Shown here: positions 12,032 through 26,400 of the stretch, piece by piece
How the letters are laid out: every line of letters starts with the position of its first letter
Numbering within the stretch: the stretch's first letter is position 1
Assembly: GCA_017163975.1 (NCBI GenBank)
Contig: JAFFSR010000227.1
Span: 1,302,001 to 1,366,000, forward strand
Source of the DNA: Anastatus disparis
Taxonomy: Eukaryota > Arthropoda > Insecta > Hymenoptera > Eupelmidae
Reading direction: 5' to 3'
DNA length: 64,000 nt
Notes under the pieces: generated by a model
The model's input: the letters and a program-made list of their open reading frames with translations, nothing else
Told to the model about the DNA's origin: nothing
The model's database searches: none
Made by a program: the position numbers and the translations under genes

Positions 12032-13208
12032 TATATGTTTTACTTTGTTAAAAATAAATATAAAATTAATACAAATTTTAATGTTTTTCAAAACAAGAAA
12101 AATAAGAAATTTCAATTTTTGCTTTGGTAACCTTTTTCATTTTTTATTAAAATTGGTCGATTATTTCTAGTACTTTTATAAACAATTCATTTTTTATCAC
12201 TAAACATTTTTGCTGAATAAATGAACAATATTTTATTGGAAATGAAAACTAAATATTTTTCACTAGAGTGTCATTTACTAAATTTAACACATAATCATAA
12301 GTATACATCTTTGTTTTTATATAAATTTTATTACTAATTATAAAAAAAGAAAATAGTTTCAGATTTTTTTTAGATAAGTATTAAAATTTTTTAAATTATA
12401 TTAGACATATTAAGCATATGGTTCTTAGTAGTCACATGAATAACCTAAATTTCGATTTGAGGTCGCTTCATAATAATAGATAATTTCTTTTTTATTATTT
12501 TTTATGCATGTAAGGTAAATTACCCATTAATAAACGCCTTTCGGTCTCCTAAAACGATCGTTTATTTTTAAAAAATTAAGATTTTTTAGGCTATAAAACC
12601 GATAATCGGTTAAAGCTTAGAGAATAGAAATTGATTTATAAAATTTAAATTAATAAAATATCTGAATAATTATAAGCATTAATGTACGACGATGTTATGT
12701 CCATATTATTAAACGCTGATATGACACTTTTCTCGTTGTTAAAAAATCATGGCCCTATTATTAAGCGAGTACTGAATTCTATTAAATTACTATTATATTA
12801 CGTTTGTAACTTTCAGTTATTATTAATTTTTATAGATTAAAACCGTAAAAAATAACTTTTTAGTTAGGATATGTTAATTTTTTGTCGTTAGTTATTGATA
12901 ATATTTAATTTTTGCTATTAAAAACTATTAAATTACTTTTCTTCGTATCTTATCACTGTGAATGCATGATTATGAATAAACATATCTATATTTTTTAAAC
13001 GCTCGTTTCAAGGTACGCGTAGTTAAACATTTTTTTGTTTTTTATTTTTTATGTTTTTTAATAAGGATAAAACTTAAGAAGTGTTTCTTTATAGGTACTT
13101 TTACCACATTGAAAAAAATCTTTCTGTACTTTTATATTTATTTTTCCAAGTAAAGATTCAATTCTTTTTTGTAAATTCACGAATTAACGGAAAATCTAAT
13201 TTTTTCAG
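12032..13208. other. AT-rich spacer, nothing recognised
   Basis: No open frame, RNA gene or inverted repeat that I could support. Confidence 0.45.
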
Positions 13209-13219
13209 AAACATTATGT

Positions 13220-13451
13220 AACGTCGAGGTCGTCAGTGGCTCTAACGGTAGAGCGATGGATTTGTAATCTTGAGGTTCCGAGTTAGAATCCCGCTCTTGG
13301 CTAATTTATACAAGCACTACTGTACGTTACATGTGCTTTTTTCACAAACACACTGTTGATCTCCGTCGCTAATTAGCATCACAATAATAACATATACAGC
13401 GACGTTAAATAAAATTTAAAAAAAAAATGATACTTTCTAAGTGACTTAAAA
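13220..13451 (+). mobile_element. tRNA-derived SINE, copy 1, with target-site duplication
   Basis: The head (13229-13302) resembles a tRNA: an A box (TGGCTCTAACGG), an anticodon-loop-like TTTGTAA and a B box (GAGTTAGAATCCC). The B box is off consensus and the stems are imperfect, so it is not a working tRNA. The body (from about 13313) contains CACTACTGTACGTTACATG, then TTCACAAACACACT and CTCCGTCGCTAATTAGCATC, all shared with the copy at 30941. It ends near GCGACGTTAAAT and an A-rich tail. AAACATTATGT flanks it on both sides (13209-13219 and 13452-13462), an 11-bp duplication as made by LINE machinery. The region between the A-rich tail and the right duplicate is somewhat longer than expected. 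Confidence 0.78.
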
Positions 13452-13462
13452 AAACATTATGT

Positions 13463-15837
13463 TGAAGGTAATATGTTATATTATTATATTTTATAGAGTT
13501 GATCATATATTTTATTTTATAATTTTTAATAATAAAAAGTTATATACAAACAATGGTAATATATTTTGTTTTTGTTTCTGTTCTAAAATTTCTGCAATAA
13601 AAATGAAGAAGTCAGTGAAATCATTCAGTTAAATCACGTGATCTAAAAAATAAAGCAAAATCACAGTAAAGGAATATGTTTCTACCACCTAAACACATTA
13701 TCCAAAATGTAAAAATTTTTTTTTAATTATTGTTAAAATTAATTTTGAAAATTAATGCAATGTATTTTCATCAAGTATTATTAAATTTTTATTTATTTAC
13801 AGATATGATTAAATAATTAACTTTTTATTTTATTTATTACTATGACGAGTTACTCAAGGTTAGTGAAAGAGCGTCCCTTTGACTTTCTTAAAAGCTCATA
13901 GAGTGACTTTCAAGAGCACAGTCATTTAGTAATTTGATCGTACTTCAGAAAATTATTATTAAAATTATAATACATAAAAGAAAAAATAAATAAAATATAA
14001 TTATTAAGTAAAAATTTACTTATTAATTGTAAAAAAAAAATTATTTAATTTTAAAGTAAATCATATTTTGTGTTCAATAATATTTAAAAAATATGTTTAT
14101 AAAATATCCTAAAAGTATAAGATGTTCCGCAATTGTCGTGACGGTCACCGTAATTTTTGTATGTTTTTCTTCATGCACAACCCACTATGCATAATTTGAA
14201 AAATCCAATGTCTGATTTTTTTACATTTTTAACTATAAAAAAAAATTTTTATCGATTATTGCCAAGATATTGACAAAAACAAAACCTCCTGGTCTTCTAT
14301 GGGCACAACGGCTAATAGTCGCTTCGTTGTTGATATTTTAACTTTGAGCTCTGTCTTGTTTCTTCACTTGAATTATTATTATACAAACATACACAGAATA
14401 GATTATTTTTTCTAGATTTGTCATAGCTAACAACTTTTTTCATTCAAAAATCAAATTTTTGTTTCTTTTTCTTTTTTGAAGACTTACGTGTTTGGCCAAT
14501 TGTATATGTCAATTTTTAACACATTGCTTATAATCTAGTAAATTGTAATTAAAAATTTACAAATCAACTTTTAAAATTAATATATATATATATATATATA
14601 GAAAAAAATTTTTCATTGATAAAAATATTTATTAACTATTTCATATTAATGTCATAAATTTAAATATTAAATGATCTAATTGAAGAATTAAATGTTTCAC
14701 ACTTCTATGAGTATATAATTTAAAAGAAAACTAACAAACCTTAAAAACGACATTAACAAATGAACTAAAAAACTAATAAAATGACGTTCATACTTCTGAA
14801 TTTGCATGCTTTAAAGCTGATTACACACTTATCAGATTAAGTAATTTCACGTTTTCATAAAATTCATCGTAAAAATTGAAAATGTGTCCCACCACTTCAA
14901 TTTTTTATCTTATTTACAAGCATCGTATAGTTGTTGCGAATTGTTAGCACGAAACGCGAATGCAGAGAAAAATAATTAAAAACAGCTGATCTGTGTCAAA
15001 TACAATCTGCTATGCCAAATCGAGTCGCACACTGAATTCAGTTTTTCTAAATTTTCTGTTACCGCGATCTATGAATGTTAAAGCTTGCATTTATAATAAA
15101 TATAATTATTATAGAGTTATTATGTTATATTTTGTAAAAATCTGAGGAAAATTCAGTATATAAGTAAAATTTTAATGATTTTAATAAATCATAAATACAT
15201 TATTCTTTGAAAGTATTGACTTAATAATTTATATACGAGAACTTGATAATCGATTGTTTGAGCGCAAAGATCTGAGATCGATTTACCGTGAAAATTATGT
15301 TTGGATAACTTTTACGGTTAATTAGGCCATGTTATTAAAAAAATGGGTTGCATTCACGTCGTTATGTTTTACACCAAAAGTTTAATGTTGTCATAAAAAC
15401 TGAAATACTTATGAAATAATATAATTATGATTTCATAATTTTTATCTTTCGATTTCAATTTAAAAATAAATTATTAACGCTTTAATTTAGAGCACAATAA
15501 AATTTCTTAAAGAAAAATCAATTTAAGGAATAGAAAATACTAGACCTAAGATTTTAAACAGAAAGGAATTAGAATTCGAGGAAAGACAAAAATTCAGTAT
15601 CGCTGGATATCACCAATTTCTTCTCATTTTACAAATCATAAAATAATTACTATAATGTTTGTTGTTGTATAATTTTAAATTGTTTCAGATGAAAGTTATT
15701 TATTTTGAAATTATTTATTAATTAATTAATTCAAACATTAAAAATCTGGTTTTTGAATAGTTCTTAACGCTGCATTTATAAGTCGATAAAGAAGTTTCAA
15801 GTTTAGAGTTTGAATCTAAATTTATTAAAACGATTGT
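13463..15837. other. AT-rich spacer with a (TA)n tract
   Basis: No gene recognised. A (TA)n microsatellite lies at about 14580-14601. A slightly GC-richer patch at about 14115-14340 has no open frame or repeat partner in the window. Confidence 0.4.
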
Positions 15838-16278
15838 TGCGTTGACGAAAATGGGTATGCTTACTTTGAGCAAGCAGAATCCTTTGATTTGAGTAGAAAA
15901 TCTGTTTACTCGACGTCACAATAGAATTCTTTTTTGATTTAAATATAAAATCTGTTCTGATTTAAACGTATCTTTATCCTTGCAAAAATCTGTTTGGAAA
16001 ATGAAATAGTGCAACAGGTAACGCTAATGTCAAATTAATTTCATAAATGGAAAAAGTATTTAAGCAAACTGCAAGGCAGCCTTCTTTTGAAAATAAAAAG
16101 AATTTCTATTGGGAGCAAAATCACGAAATTTTTCGGTCAAATAGATTTCTGTTGCAGGTAAAATTATTTTTTTAATTCAAGATTGATTTTAATTCAAGAA
16201 GCAATAGGCAATATAGCACAAGGAAATACGCATTTAAAATTTCCTTGCTCGATTCAATATTCCATTTTCGTCAATGCA
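15838..16278. mobile_element. Short TIR element (about 440 bp)
   Basis: The left end TGCGTTGACGAAAATGG (from 15838) is matched by the reverse complement of the right end, TGCATTGACGAAAATGG (ending 16278). Similarity continues inwards to GAGCAAG on both sides. The interior is non-coding. No clear target duplication could be read, so the superfamily is unknown. Confidence 0.55.
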
Positions 16279-18773
16279 GTTAAGTTCACTACCTTTTTGG
16301 AAATTTTGTAATTCAACGTAAGAATCTTGAGGTAATACCATTTACTCATCGCGAAATTAAAATTTTACTTTCGTCATACTAGAGGTTACAACAAGCTAAT
16401 TTTAAATTTATCCTCCTGGGGATACTTGGTTAATCAGAAAAATCTTTTGTAAATGGAAATATACGCAAATGATAATTTTTTTTCATTTTTAATACAGTAA
16501 GTTAATGGGTTGAAAAATTAAAGTTATATACACGTTACATTATGTCTCATAATTTGAATAAACTTAAATAACGTGTATATAAAGATAAAATCTATTGAAT
16601 CGAGAATACAATTATTTTTATTGAATATCTATTTGTTTGAGAAACTTAATATTGTGGTAATACTTTTATAAAATGCCAATTATTGTTTTCTTTTTTTACA
16701 AAATGATTATTGTATAGACTTTTTAAATATTTATATGCAAATTAAATAAAATTTATTTAATAACTGTATTCTATTAGTATAGAATATTTATTTTATTAGA
16801 ATAAATTTATAATCAAAATAATTATAATGTAAAGAATTATATTTATATGATTTTGTTTATTCCTAAACCATTTAAAAGAGAGGGTCACCAAAAAAATTTT
16901 TTTTAAATTGGAGAATATGAAATAAAATAAAAAATATAGTTTTATAGTGGTTTTAGTGTTTAAGGTCGTATTTAGATAAGTCCTTAAAATGAAATATATA
17001 ATTGTTCTGGTAAGTTCTGTATGTAACCAGGACTTGACAATTGCTCTTAAATAATTTTTATAAAGATGTTTACAATCATTTTATTTTTACTACACGTATT
17101 ATTAAAAAAAAATATATAATCATAAAATTATGTAAAAAGTCGTCGAAGCCGCATAAATTAATTGCAAGTGCTTTATAATACCTTATATATAAATACTTTA
17201 TAATACTGATTTATTTTAAGTAAATTCATCATTTGTAGTTCCTTTAAACTAAATAAAATCTATAAATACGACGTTAGAATTTCTTATGCAATGTTATTGA
17301 CTTTATATCTTATGTTTATAATTAATGAAATCATGTTCTCTCATTGAATAATAATTATCATTAATATGTAATAGTTATGAATCCTTATAAAATAACATTA
17401 ATGTTATGTCTTTAAAATTGGAATAATATACATTTTATACGTCCTTGGTTATTTGTAAAGTATTTAAAGAATTTTCAAGAACTTTATTATTTTTTGATTT
17501 GATAAACGAGTATGGTAATGCGTCAAGAAAGTTTAATGAATATTAACATTATTTTACAATCAATTTATAAATCATATAAAGAATCTGTAAATAAATAAAA
17601 ATAATTCATTTCGAGAAGAATCTTATAAAAAGGATTAAAAAAGCTTTTTTTTATTAATATTTTAAAAAGACGAATTATAATATCTTTAGTTCTTTGCGCA
17701 TAAAAGTAAAATTATTGTAAAAATATTATGATAAGAAATTTAAAGTGATCAAAACAGAAGTGAAAGAAGTGAGTACGTTAGCATTTCATCAAAGTTATTT
17801 TTGGTTAATTTAATTTATCAAAACATAAATTTAAAATTATTTTAATAACTTATTCTTTTATTTGAATTCCACTGTTGAAACAATAGCTATGTACTGGAAG
17901 CAAATTTTATTGCAGAGCATAAAATGTAAATCATATAGATACTTTAATTTTTTGGCATTTTTGTATTAAATTTGGTATGGTCACAGTGAAATCTATATTA
18001 GTTTTTATGCAAATCAGTGTTTAATTTTACCTTAATGTGCGTTAATTTGATTAAAGTACACCTTACATCACTTAAGTGGTCGAAACACATTAAATTTCAC
18101 GTGCTTATGACGTTAAAAATGGCATCGAATTTCCAACATTGTAGTTTGATTTAACAATAAAGCAGGTATTGTTATTTGATCCGTTCGTAGATTAACGCAA
18201 AATAATTAAAATTAAAAGCTTGACGCACTTTCAGCGCATTTCGCCGCATGGAAATACTCATAAATCACTCATAATATTTATTTAAAAATAGGAAAATCGT
18301 TAGAAAATTACCTTAATGACAGAATCGTGTAATTAACAAAGTGTTAAACAAAAATAAAGATTACAATTTCTTATCGCCGCCACATTATTCTAAGGAAGTT
18401 TATTGCGAATTTTCATTAAGGAAAAAAAAAAATTTTCTTTCGATTCTTTGTTTTTTCCACATTTAAAATAGACTGTTCGATAAATCACGGAAGCATTTCG
18501 TACAATATGCCAGTCTTATAAAATTGTTATAAGACACATCAAGTCTAGCTCTCACATAAAATTTCTAAACATATAGTATTAAATAAGAGTATGAGTTTTG
18601 AAAAATACCTTTATTGCAGTGAAAGTCAATTATCTTACTGACACCTGAAGTTCAAGGATGAGAAAATTGAAGGAAGAAATTTAATATAAATTTTACAGAA
18701 ACTCAGTTGGATATTCAATCTATTGCTGAAAAACCAATTTTTCTTTTGAAGAAATACATAATCAATTGTACAA
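16279..18773. other. AT-rich region upstream of transporter gene A
   Basis: No gene or repeat recognised. The last few hundred bases must include the promoter and 5'UTR of gene A, but I see no core-promoter motif that I can defend. Confidence 0.4.
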
Positions 18774-21700
18774 ATGATGGAGACTATTAACACGAAAAAA
18801 TTACCTGTTAAGGAGATTCCTATAGAAAATGTTAAAGGTAAATTTTTAATTATTTTTCAATATTAAAGTCTGTGCAATAATAAAAATACCAAAATTATAT
18901 TAGTTTCATATGATAAAAAATGCATTATTTTGTTGTAGAAAAACTAGGCATAAGACACCTTCAGGTGCTTCTCATGACTTTGAGTTTAATGATCGGTTAC
19001 GCAATAAACCTATCATTATCCGTGGCGCTTATAGCAATGACTGATCCTAAAAACGCATTATTAAATTTCAAAGTACGTATACGTTATTTTTATGTTATTA
19101 CATTACTAAATTCAAATGATTAATCCTTTTATTTGTACAAAATGTATTGCCATGTTATTTAACTAATTTAAAAAATTTCTTTTCAAGTACTACGATTGGA
19201 CGACAGCTCAAACGTCATTGATTTTGAGTTCTTATTTATGGGGTTACGCAGCTCTGCAAATACCGAGCAGTTACATATCAAAAGTCTGGAGTGCACAGAA
19301 ATTATTTTCTCTCGGTTTATTTATAAGCAGCTTTATAAATATTTTATTGCCTCTTTTTATGGTATACGGTGACTGGATAGCTCTGTGCAGTGGCAGAGTC
19401 GTTATAGGCTTATGTCATGCCTGCTTCTCATCGTGCACTCATAATTTATTATCTAAATGGGCACCACCTGCCGAACGTGCGAGAATGAGTAAGTACTTTG
19501 TTCAAAATTTTGATAAAAAATTATTTGCCAAAGTTATAGAATTCAGCGTAACTGCTACCGTATTAGCTTATAAATTTATGTCAAAATTGCATTAATAATT
19601 ACAATCAAGGATGTTATTCTGTTAAAAACTAAAATTTGTTAGTGACGCGTAGAGTCTTAGAATTAAAAAAAAATGATAACACTCCCAATTTAAAAAAAAA
19701 TTTTTTAATTTATTATATTAACTTAACTTTAATTACAATAATTGTGAATTTCGTAAACTGCATTAAAAATAAATTTCGACAAAGCATTGATATTATTTCA
19801 AACATATCAATAATTTAAAATAATATCATAGCAAATATCTTATTTAATCTATGGATCTTCCATTTTTATAATTATTGTTTATTCCATTATATCATTAATA
19901 ACTTTTATTTAAAACAGGTACATTCGTGACTACTGGTAGTGTACTTGGATCAGTATTAGCAATGTCAGTTTCTGGATTAATTGCAGCTTCTACTCTTGGA
20001 TGGCCAGGAATTTTTTATATTTTTGGCGGACTTGGATTAGTTTTAAGTATTATTGTATTTTTTAATGTCGCCGATTCTCCGAGTGTTCATACGGGAATAA
20101 GTCTATCCGAAAAGCTATTTATATTAAATAGTTTTGAACAAGTTAAAAATCATTGTGAAACAGTGGTAAGCTCATATAGACTTTAAATAAAATTATATTT
20201 CGGTTAATTATAATTAAGATTATTTTAATTTTTCTAATCTTTTATTTTAGAATACGAATACACCTTGGACAAAAATTTTAACCTCGGTACCAGTATGGGC
20301 TTTAATCATTACGGAATGTGGTTCCAATTGGGGCACATGGACAATTAATACACAAATGCCTATTTATATGAAGAATATTCTTAATTTTGATATTAAAGCG
20401 GTAAGGATGTATTTTCTAATACGATATTTTATTAAAAGTAAATAATAGTAAATTTTTAAAGAACAGTTATAATTATTTTTTTTATTTCTATTTTTTAGAA
20501 CGGCTTAATTTCTACTTTACCGTATTTGGCAAACTGGCTTTTGAGCTTTCCATTTAGTTGGATTTCGGATTACGCATTACGAAAAGATATTTCAATTAGT
20601 AGGATCAGACGTTTTTCAAATACTGTTGGCATGTGGGGATCAGCTGCTGCCTTGGTTGCCTTTTGTTTGATCAAAACCGATAGCAAAATTTGGCCTGTGA
20701 TTTTACTTATTTTGGCCGTTGGTCTGAAAGCTGGCACAGCAAGTGGCTACATTGTTAATCAAATTGATTTGAGTCCAAATTTTTGTGGTACCATTTATTC
20801 CACGACTACTTGCTTAGGTACTGTTGTCAGTATGTTGGCGCCTATTGCTAGTGGTGAAATAGTTAAAGATCAAGTGAGTAATTTCTAAAGTTTTAATATG
20901 CATAATAGATAAGAAAATTCTGTTTAAGTTTCCGTTTAAAACAGGAAAATGTTGCAGGAAAAAAATACGGAAATTCATTGCATTTTTATTTCACGTATTC
21001 TGCATTTTCCCTAAGAGTTTTGTATTTTTATAGAAATTTTTGATTAACGAATGACTAACCAAATAAATAAACTTTTTATTTGATTTGTGAAATTTTTTTG
21101 AAAGTATAACTAAAAAATATTGTTATTTAAATTCTTACTTTCAAGAGAACAATAATTACTACATTCGACATTAAGTTTAGAAAGAACCATTGTAATTATT
21201 CTTTCGAAGTATTAAAAAATTTTTTGCATTTAATTGAATTGTATTTATAAAAAATTTACGGAAATTATTATATATCTGTACAATGCGTGATTAAACAAGA
21301 CTTTTTTTATAGGAGTTTTTTGATTGTTATTAAAAAATAAGAATATATTCAAATGAATTATTTAAATTTGATCGATATAGTTAAAAAAATTCAAGAACAC
21401 GTCCATACAATAAACCATATCTTTTCTGAAACAATGTATTAAATTATGATAAATTTAATTTCTCAATATTATAATTTCTAATTTTAATTACTTACAAGGA
21501 TGTTATAGATTTCGGTCACGGATTTTCAAATGACTTTGAAAAGAAATTTTTTTATTTTAAAGCTTCAATATTGTTAACGTGAACTTGAACGTTATGTAAT
21601 TGAGAATCTAATATAAAAGTTATTTAATTACCTTGAATTTGAAAGGACTATTTTGTATTTTTAATATTATGTACTTGAAACTACTTGAAAACTACCGTAT

Positions 21701-22150
21701 ATAACAAATGAATATTTATATTTAATATTATTTATTACTCGTGTCATAATTAATATTAAAAGACATCCAATAGTACTTTGTATATCAATGACAGGCTTTT
21801 TTAATTTTCTTAACTATCTATAAATTGTCATATCGAAAAATGAGTAAAAAATTATAAATATTCTATAAAATCGAGTCGTCCTACGTAGATGAATGATGTT
21901 GAGTTTATTAAAATTTAAATTAATAAAAAAAAATTGAAAACATAAAATTTTTCATAATCTTTTTTTTTCATTTTAGACGAATATTAATCAGTGGCACGAA
22001 GTTTTCTACCTAACAGCATTAATTTATTTTATTACGAATTTTATTTACATTATTTTCGGCAGAGGTAAGATTCGATCATGGAATAATCCTGAAGTAAAGA
22101 CGCCGATCCAAACGATATATGATCCACAAACCATAGTCACTAGGCCATAA
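18774..22150 (+). CDS. Transporter gene A: SLC17-family MFS (phosphate/anion, sialin-like)
   Basis: Seven coding exons: 18774-18837, 18939-19072, 19188-19488, 19918-20165, 20251-20400, 20499-20873, 21977-22150. They total 1446 nt, 481 residues plus TAA, with GT-AG introns in phases 1,0,1,0,0,0. Family marks: GIRHLQ before TM1, ILSSYLWGYA in TM2, RVVIGL and KWAPPAERARM at the TM4 end, and LGWPGIFYIFGG in TM6. NWGT and YMKNILNFDIK lie around TM7, and NQIDLSPNF in TM10. Twelve membrane segments are expected of the family. SLC17 proteins move organic anions, glutamate, sialate or phosphate; the substrate cannot be read here. TM1 has Asn45 where C and D have Arg in YxxR. Intron 6 is the longest (1.1 kb). 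An alternative ATG three bases downstream would shorten it by one residue. Confidence 0.93.
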
Positions 22151-22441
22151 TGTCTTCGATGTTAGTTTTTATGAATTGTAAATAATAATCAAATTAATTT
22201 TATGTAAAAATGATCTTTTTATATGTACATATTTTCATAGATAAGTAATATTTTCTCTCATTTGTATTATATTCGATGTAAATATTTATTGACAAGATGT
22301 ACTTCTTGTTACATTATTTATAATTTTATTGTATATATATTGTATAAAAAATATATTGATTTAGTAATTTATAAAATACTTGATGAAAAAATATATTATT
22401 TAAGGCTAAACAAATTAAAACCAACAAATTTTTACGCCAAC

Positions 22442-22447
22442 AATAAA
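22442..22447 (+). promoter_or_regulatory. Candidate poly(A) signal of gene A
   Basis: AATAAA about 290 nt after the stop of gene A, in an AT-rich context. Such signals occur by chance in this sequence, so support is only positional. Confidence 0.4.
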
Positions 22448-23431
22448 TAAATGGAAACTTAGCTCAAGATCTAAGGTGTTGATGTTGATTTATTTTTTAT
22501 TCATCATTTCAGTTCAAAAACATTCGCTGATAAATTTAATAGGTACCAATTTCAAAAAATATTTTTTTCGTAATTTTATTTTTAATATTTTTTATTAGTA
22601 AAAAAGTTAATTCTTTTAAACCATTGTTAATCATAAGAGTATATATATATTTTCTTATTAGGATACAGAAGTCAGAAATGCCGTGTTATGGATTCCTTGA
22701 GAATTACTAGAGCATAGTGCTGAACATTAATCAATTTTATTAATAAATAATAATATCATCATTATTTGAGGCCTAAAAAGAATTAGTAATCATACTTAAA
22801 TAAAGTACATTATTTTAACACTGTTTTAAACAAAAGAATTGAAAAATCGACTACCTTTTACTTTTAATAATTAAAAATTTTTTAATAAAAATAAGTTTGG
22901 TTTAAATTTATTTTAATTATATATTTAAATAATTAAATAAATATAAAAATAGCACATTAAATAAAAAAAAATATGAGGCAGTAATCATGCTATCGAAAAA
23001 CAAAAAAGATGAATCGTATTAAATAAAAATCGGTCAATCAGTTTCCAAGATACAATGGTACTCAAACAAATACAATATACACGTACGTAAGCATTTTCGA
23101 TACACTCGCTCAAAAATACGCACACATGCATTTCCTATCACGTACATATAAACAAATATTCTTTAAAAATAGCTTGGTTTGATTCATAATTACTTAAAAA
23201 CATACTTCTACAATTTTATTTAAAGAGTACTTATTTGACTATCATACTTTGCGAGGTAACGAAATAAGACTAATATTATCGTTATCTACGATTGGTTTTT
23301 ATAAAAATTTAATAGACTATTATCATCGTGAAGAAAAATGATAATTTATCTTTCTTTGTAACAATACAGTATGACTACAGGCATGACACCTTTAAAGTTT
23401 ACTTAAAGTTGATAATTTTTAAAATTTTAAT
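22448..23431. other. Spacer between transporter genes A and B
   Basis: AT-rich, no gene seen. It contains the 5' flank of gene B, but no conserved block shared with the C and D promoters was recognised. Confidence 0.4.
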
Positions 23432-26400
23432 ATGGAATACGGAGTAGAAAAAGCTCACAATAAATCAAGTAAATTATTACAATTTTTATATTTATTAGAA
23501 TATCATATGTAATTTAAAGTTATTAGTATTTTCAATAAAAAGTGTATTCAAGAATATTAAATTATGATACATAAAAATAATTTCAATTTTACAGGAAAGT
23601 TGGATGTAAAAGAAATACAATTATTTTTTATATTCTTCAGTATGGTTGTAATTTACGCAATGCATAGTAGCATGTCAGTGGCCATTATTGCAATGACAGA
23701 CGCGGATCAAAACAACGCAAATATTAATGTAAGTTATGAAAAACTTATAGATCCCCCTCCAAATTTAGTATTAAAAAACTTTTTATTTTTCAATTAAATA
23801 TAAAACGAATTTTTTTCTTTTTATAAATACCAATCATAATAACTTATTAAAGTACACATCTTAACACTTAAACACTTATGATATTTATTGCTTCAAGTTA
23901 CGCACTGAGAGTAAAGTCAAGTAAAAATTACGAATTTTTTTTAAAAATACAATATTTTAGTGTGAAACTAATAATCTACAATCATTAAAAATTATTTCAA
24001 TTTCTACGCCAATTTATTTTTCGTTGTACCTATTAAATAATTTTTAAAACTGACATAGATTATTTCTGGTTAGCCACCAAATTATTATTAGATAAAAGGC
24101 AAAGATTAATTGATAAGATTTTTAATATAACCGGTAATGAAGATTACGTTTGAAGGTTAATTTCAAATCACTTATCTAGAGTTATTGCAATATATAACGT
24201 ATGAATACATAGAGAGGTTTCGTTATAAAATTTACAATAAAATTTTGTACAAAAATTACAGCGACGTTTCTTCTTTATTATTGTCATGAAATCTCATGAT
24301 AATTATAAAATTTACAGCTAAAATTTTTAGCAATTTTTACCATTTTTAGATGGATTTTTGGATTATTTTTTAAACGAATTAATCTAATAAAACTTTAGAT
24401 ATAACTAAGAAACAGGTCAATGACCCGAGAAACATAAAAGAAGCGATCCAGAAAGTGAAGAAAATTTTTTTTTATTTGTGTGCCCATTAAGAATTAAAAT
24501 ACGCTATTTTTAGAAAATGTTTGTGTGCCTGCGTGAAAGCTGTATTTTTATATTTTTACCATTTTATTTGGAGGATCGGTTGACCGATTTTGATCTAAAA
24601 TACTAATAAATAGAAGAGCAAACAATTTTTTTATAGCTATTATTATTTGATTATTATATCATATTCATATTAAAATAGTATATTTCGAAACTGGCATAGA
24701 AAGGCTTTGTTTAGAAAACGATAAGTTTGAGACTTTAAGCGTGGGCTGTTTGGAAAAGGTTTTGTAAGAAAGTCTTTGTACACCAATTGCAAACTGTATT
24801 TTTCGCCTCGAGGATGCAAGAATATCAAAAACATTGCGATTTCAAAGTTAAGATGGATAAAAATTAATATATCAATGGAAAAGTCAATTCGACCGGATTC
24901 CTTAAAAATCAAATAATAAACTTTGAGTTATTAATCTAATATTTTCTATATTAAAAACTGAATAAGAATAAATCAATTTATTGATGAAACATTTATAGAT
25001 TTTGCAAAAGTATTGGGTAATCGGCCATAAACTCTTGTTATATAAATCATGCGATTGTAGTATAAGAGGGAGAAAGTGCTTATTTGTTCCTGGTTACTTG
25101 TCCAATAAGAACTAAAGAGTCAGTTTAAACCAATGTTTATATTAATATCTTTCAAAGGACTGTTTTATTTTTTTTTTATGCATTAACATTCTATTGAAAG
25201 TATACTGACTAATACAATACTTTCTTCTGCTGATGATACTGATGTAATGTTACTGTCTGTTTACTGAATTTGAATTAAAAATGAAAATGAAGTAAATCAA
25301 TAACTTTAAATAATTATCATATTTAATTAACATTCATTAAACTTTAAAATAAGTAAAACGTAAAACTCCAAAATTGACTTATCTTATTTTACCTGTATAG
25401 TAAAATACAATCGTATTTCGACGATAAGCGATAAAATTGCTTACGTCAGTACGTATTGCTGGCATTAATGTTGAATCGAAACATCAGAACTCGATTTATT
25501 CTGTGACTAATATAATAATACATGTTAACAAATAAAAAATATTTATTAAAAAGTTATGTATAATTTTATAAAAATAATTAATAAAATTTTTCATTTAACA
25601 TTTGAATTACATTTGAAAATCTTAGTTTTATATTCTAATCTACGCTTTTCATTACTTATTTTTTTTATAAATATTAATTTATAATAAAAATTCAATTGAT
25701 ATTAATTAAATATAAAAATATGAAATTTTAAGTATGTAAAAAAAATATGATCGAATAAAAAAAAATTCGCTGCGGACAGGATTCGAACCTGTGCGGGTAA
25801 AACCCAATGGATTTCAAGTCCATCTCCTTAACCGCTCGGACACCGCAGCTGATAACAAGAAACGGTTAATAAAGACTTTTATTAAGCTTTAAACAAATTT
25901 TATTTGAATATTCAAGAAACTATAATAATGACTTTTGGCAACTACAGCAATAATGAGTTCAAAAATATTAATGTTTCAACTAATGGAACACAAATTGAAA
26001 GATTAGAAAGTTATAGATACCTCGGTGTTATTTTCAATTACAGAATGAAGTGGGACAAGCATATAGAATATATGTTATCAAAATTAAATATGTAATATTT
26101 ATTTTTCATAAACTTTTCGAGCGCCTTTTCAATAGTATTATTAACTCCGGAATAATTGTATGGGGTTTATTCAAATTATTTAAATTCATCAAAAAGGTTA
26201 ATACAAAAAATATTTAAAATATTTAACGAAAATCAGTTTACTACCAATACCTATTAAACGTGAGAAAAATGTTTGCTCTTGAACCATTGTTATTTCATGG
26301 GGGAAAATTAATGGATCATTATCTTATTTCCAATAGCATCACCAGAAAGAAACGTATTTTTAGATCGTTGAAGTGTAAAATAATGAGTAATAAGACAAAT

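Noticed and set aside
13229..13302. Possible functional tRNA-Thr
   Set aside because: The stems are imperfect and the B box is off consensus. It continues into a body shared with a second copy and is flanked by a target duplication, so it is a SINE head.
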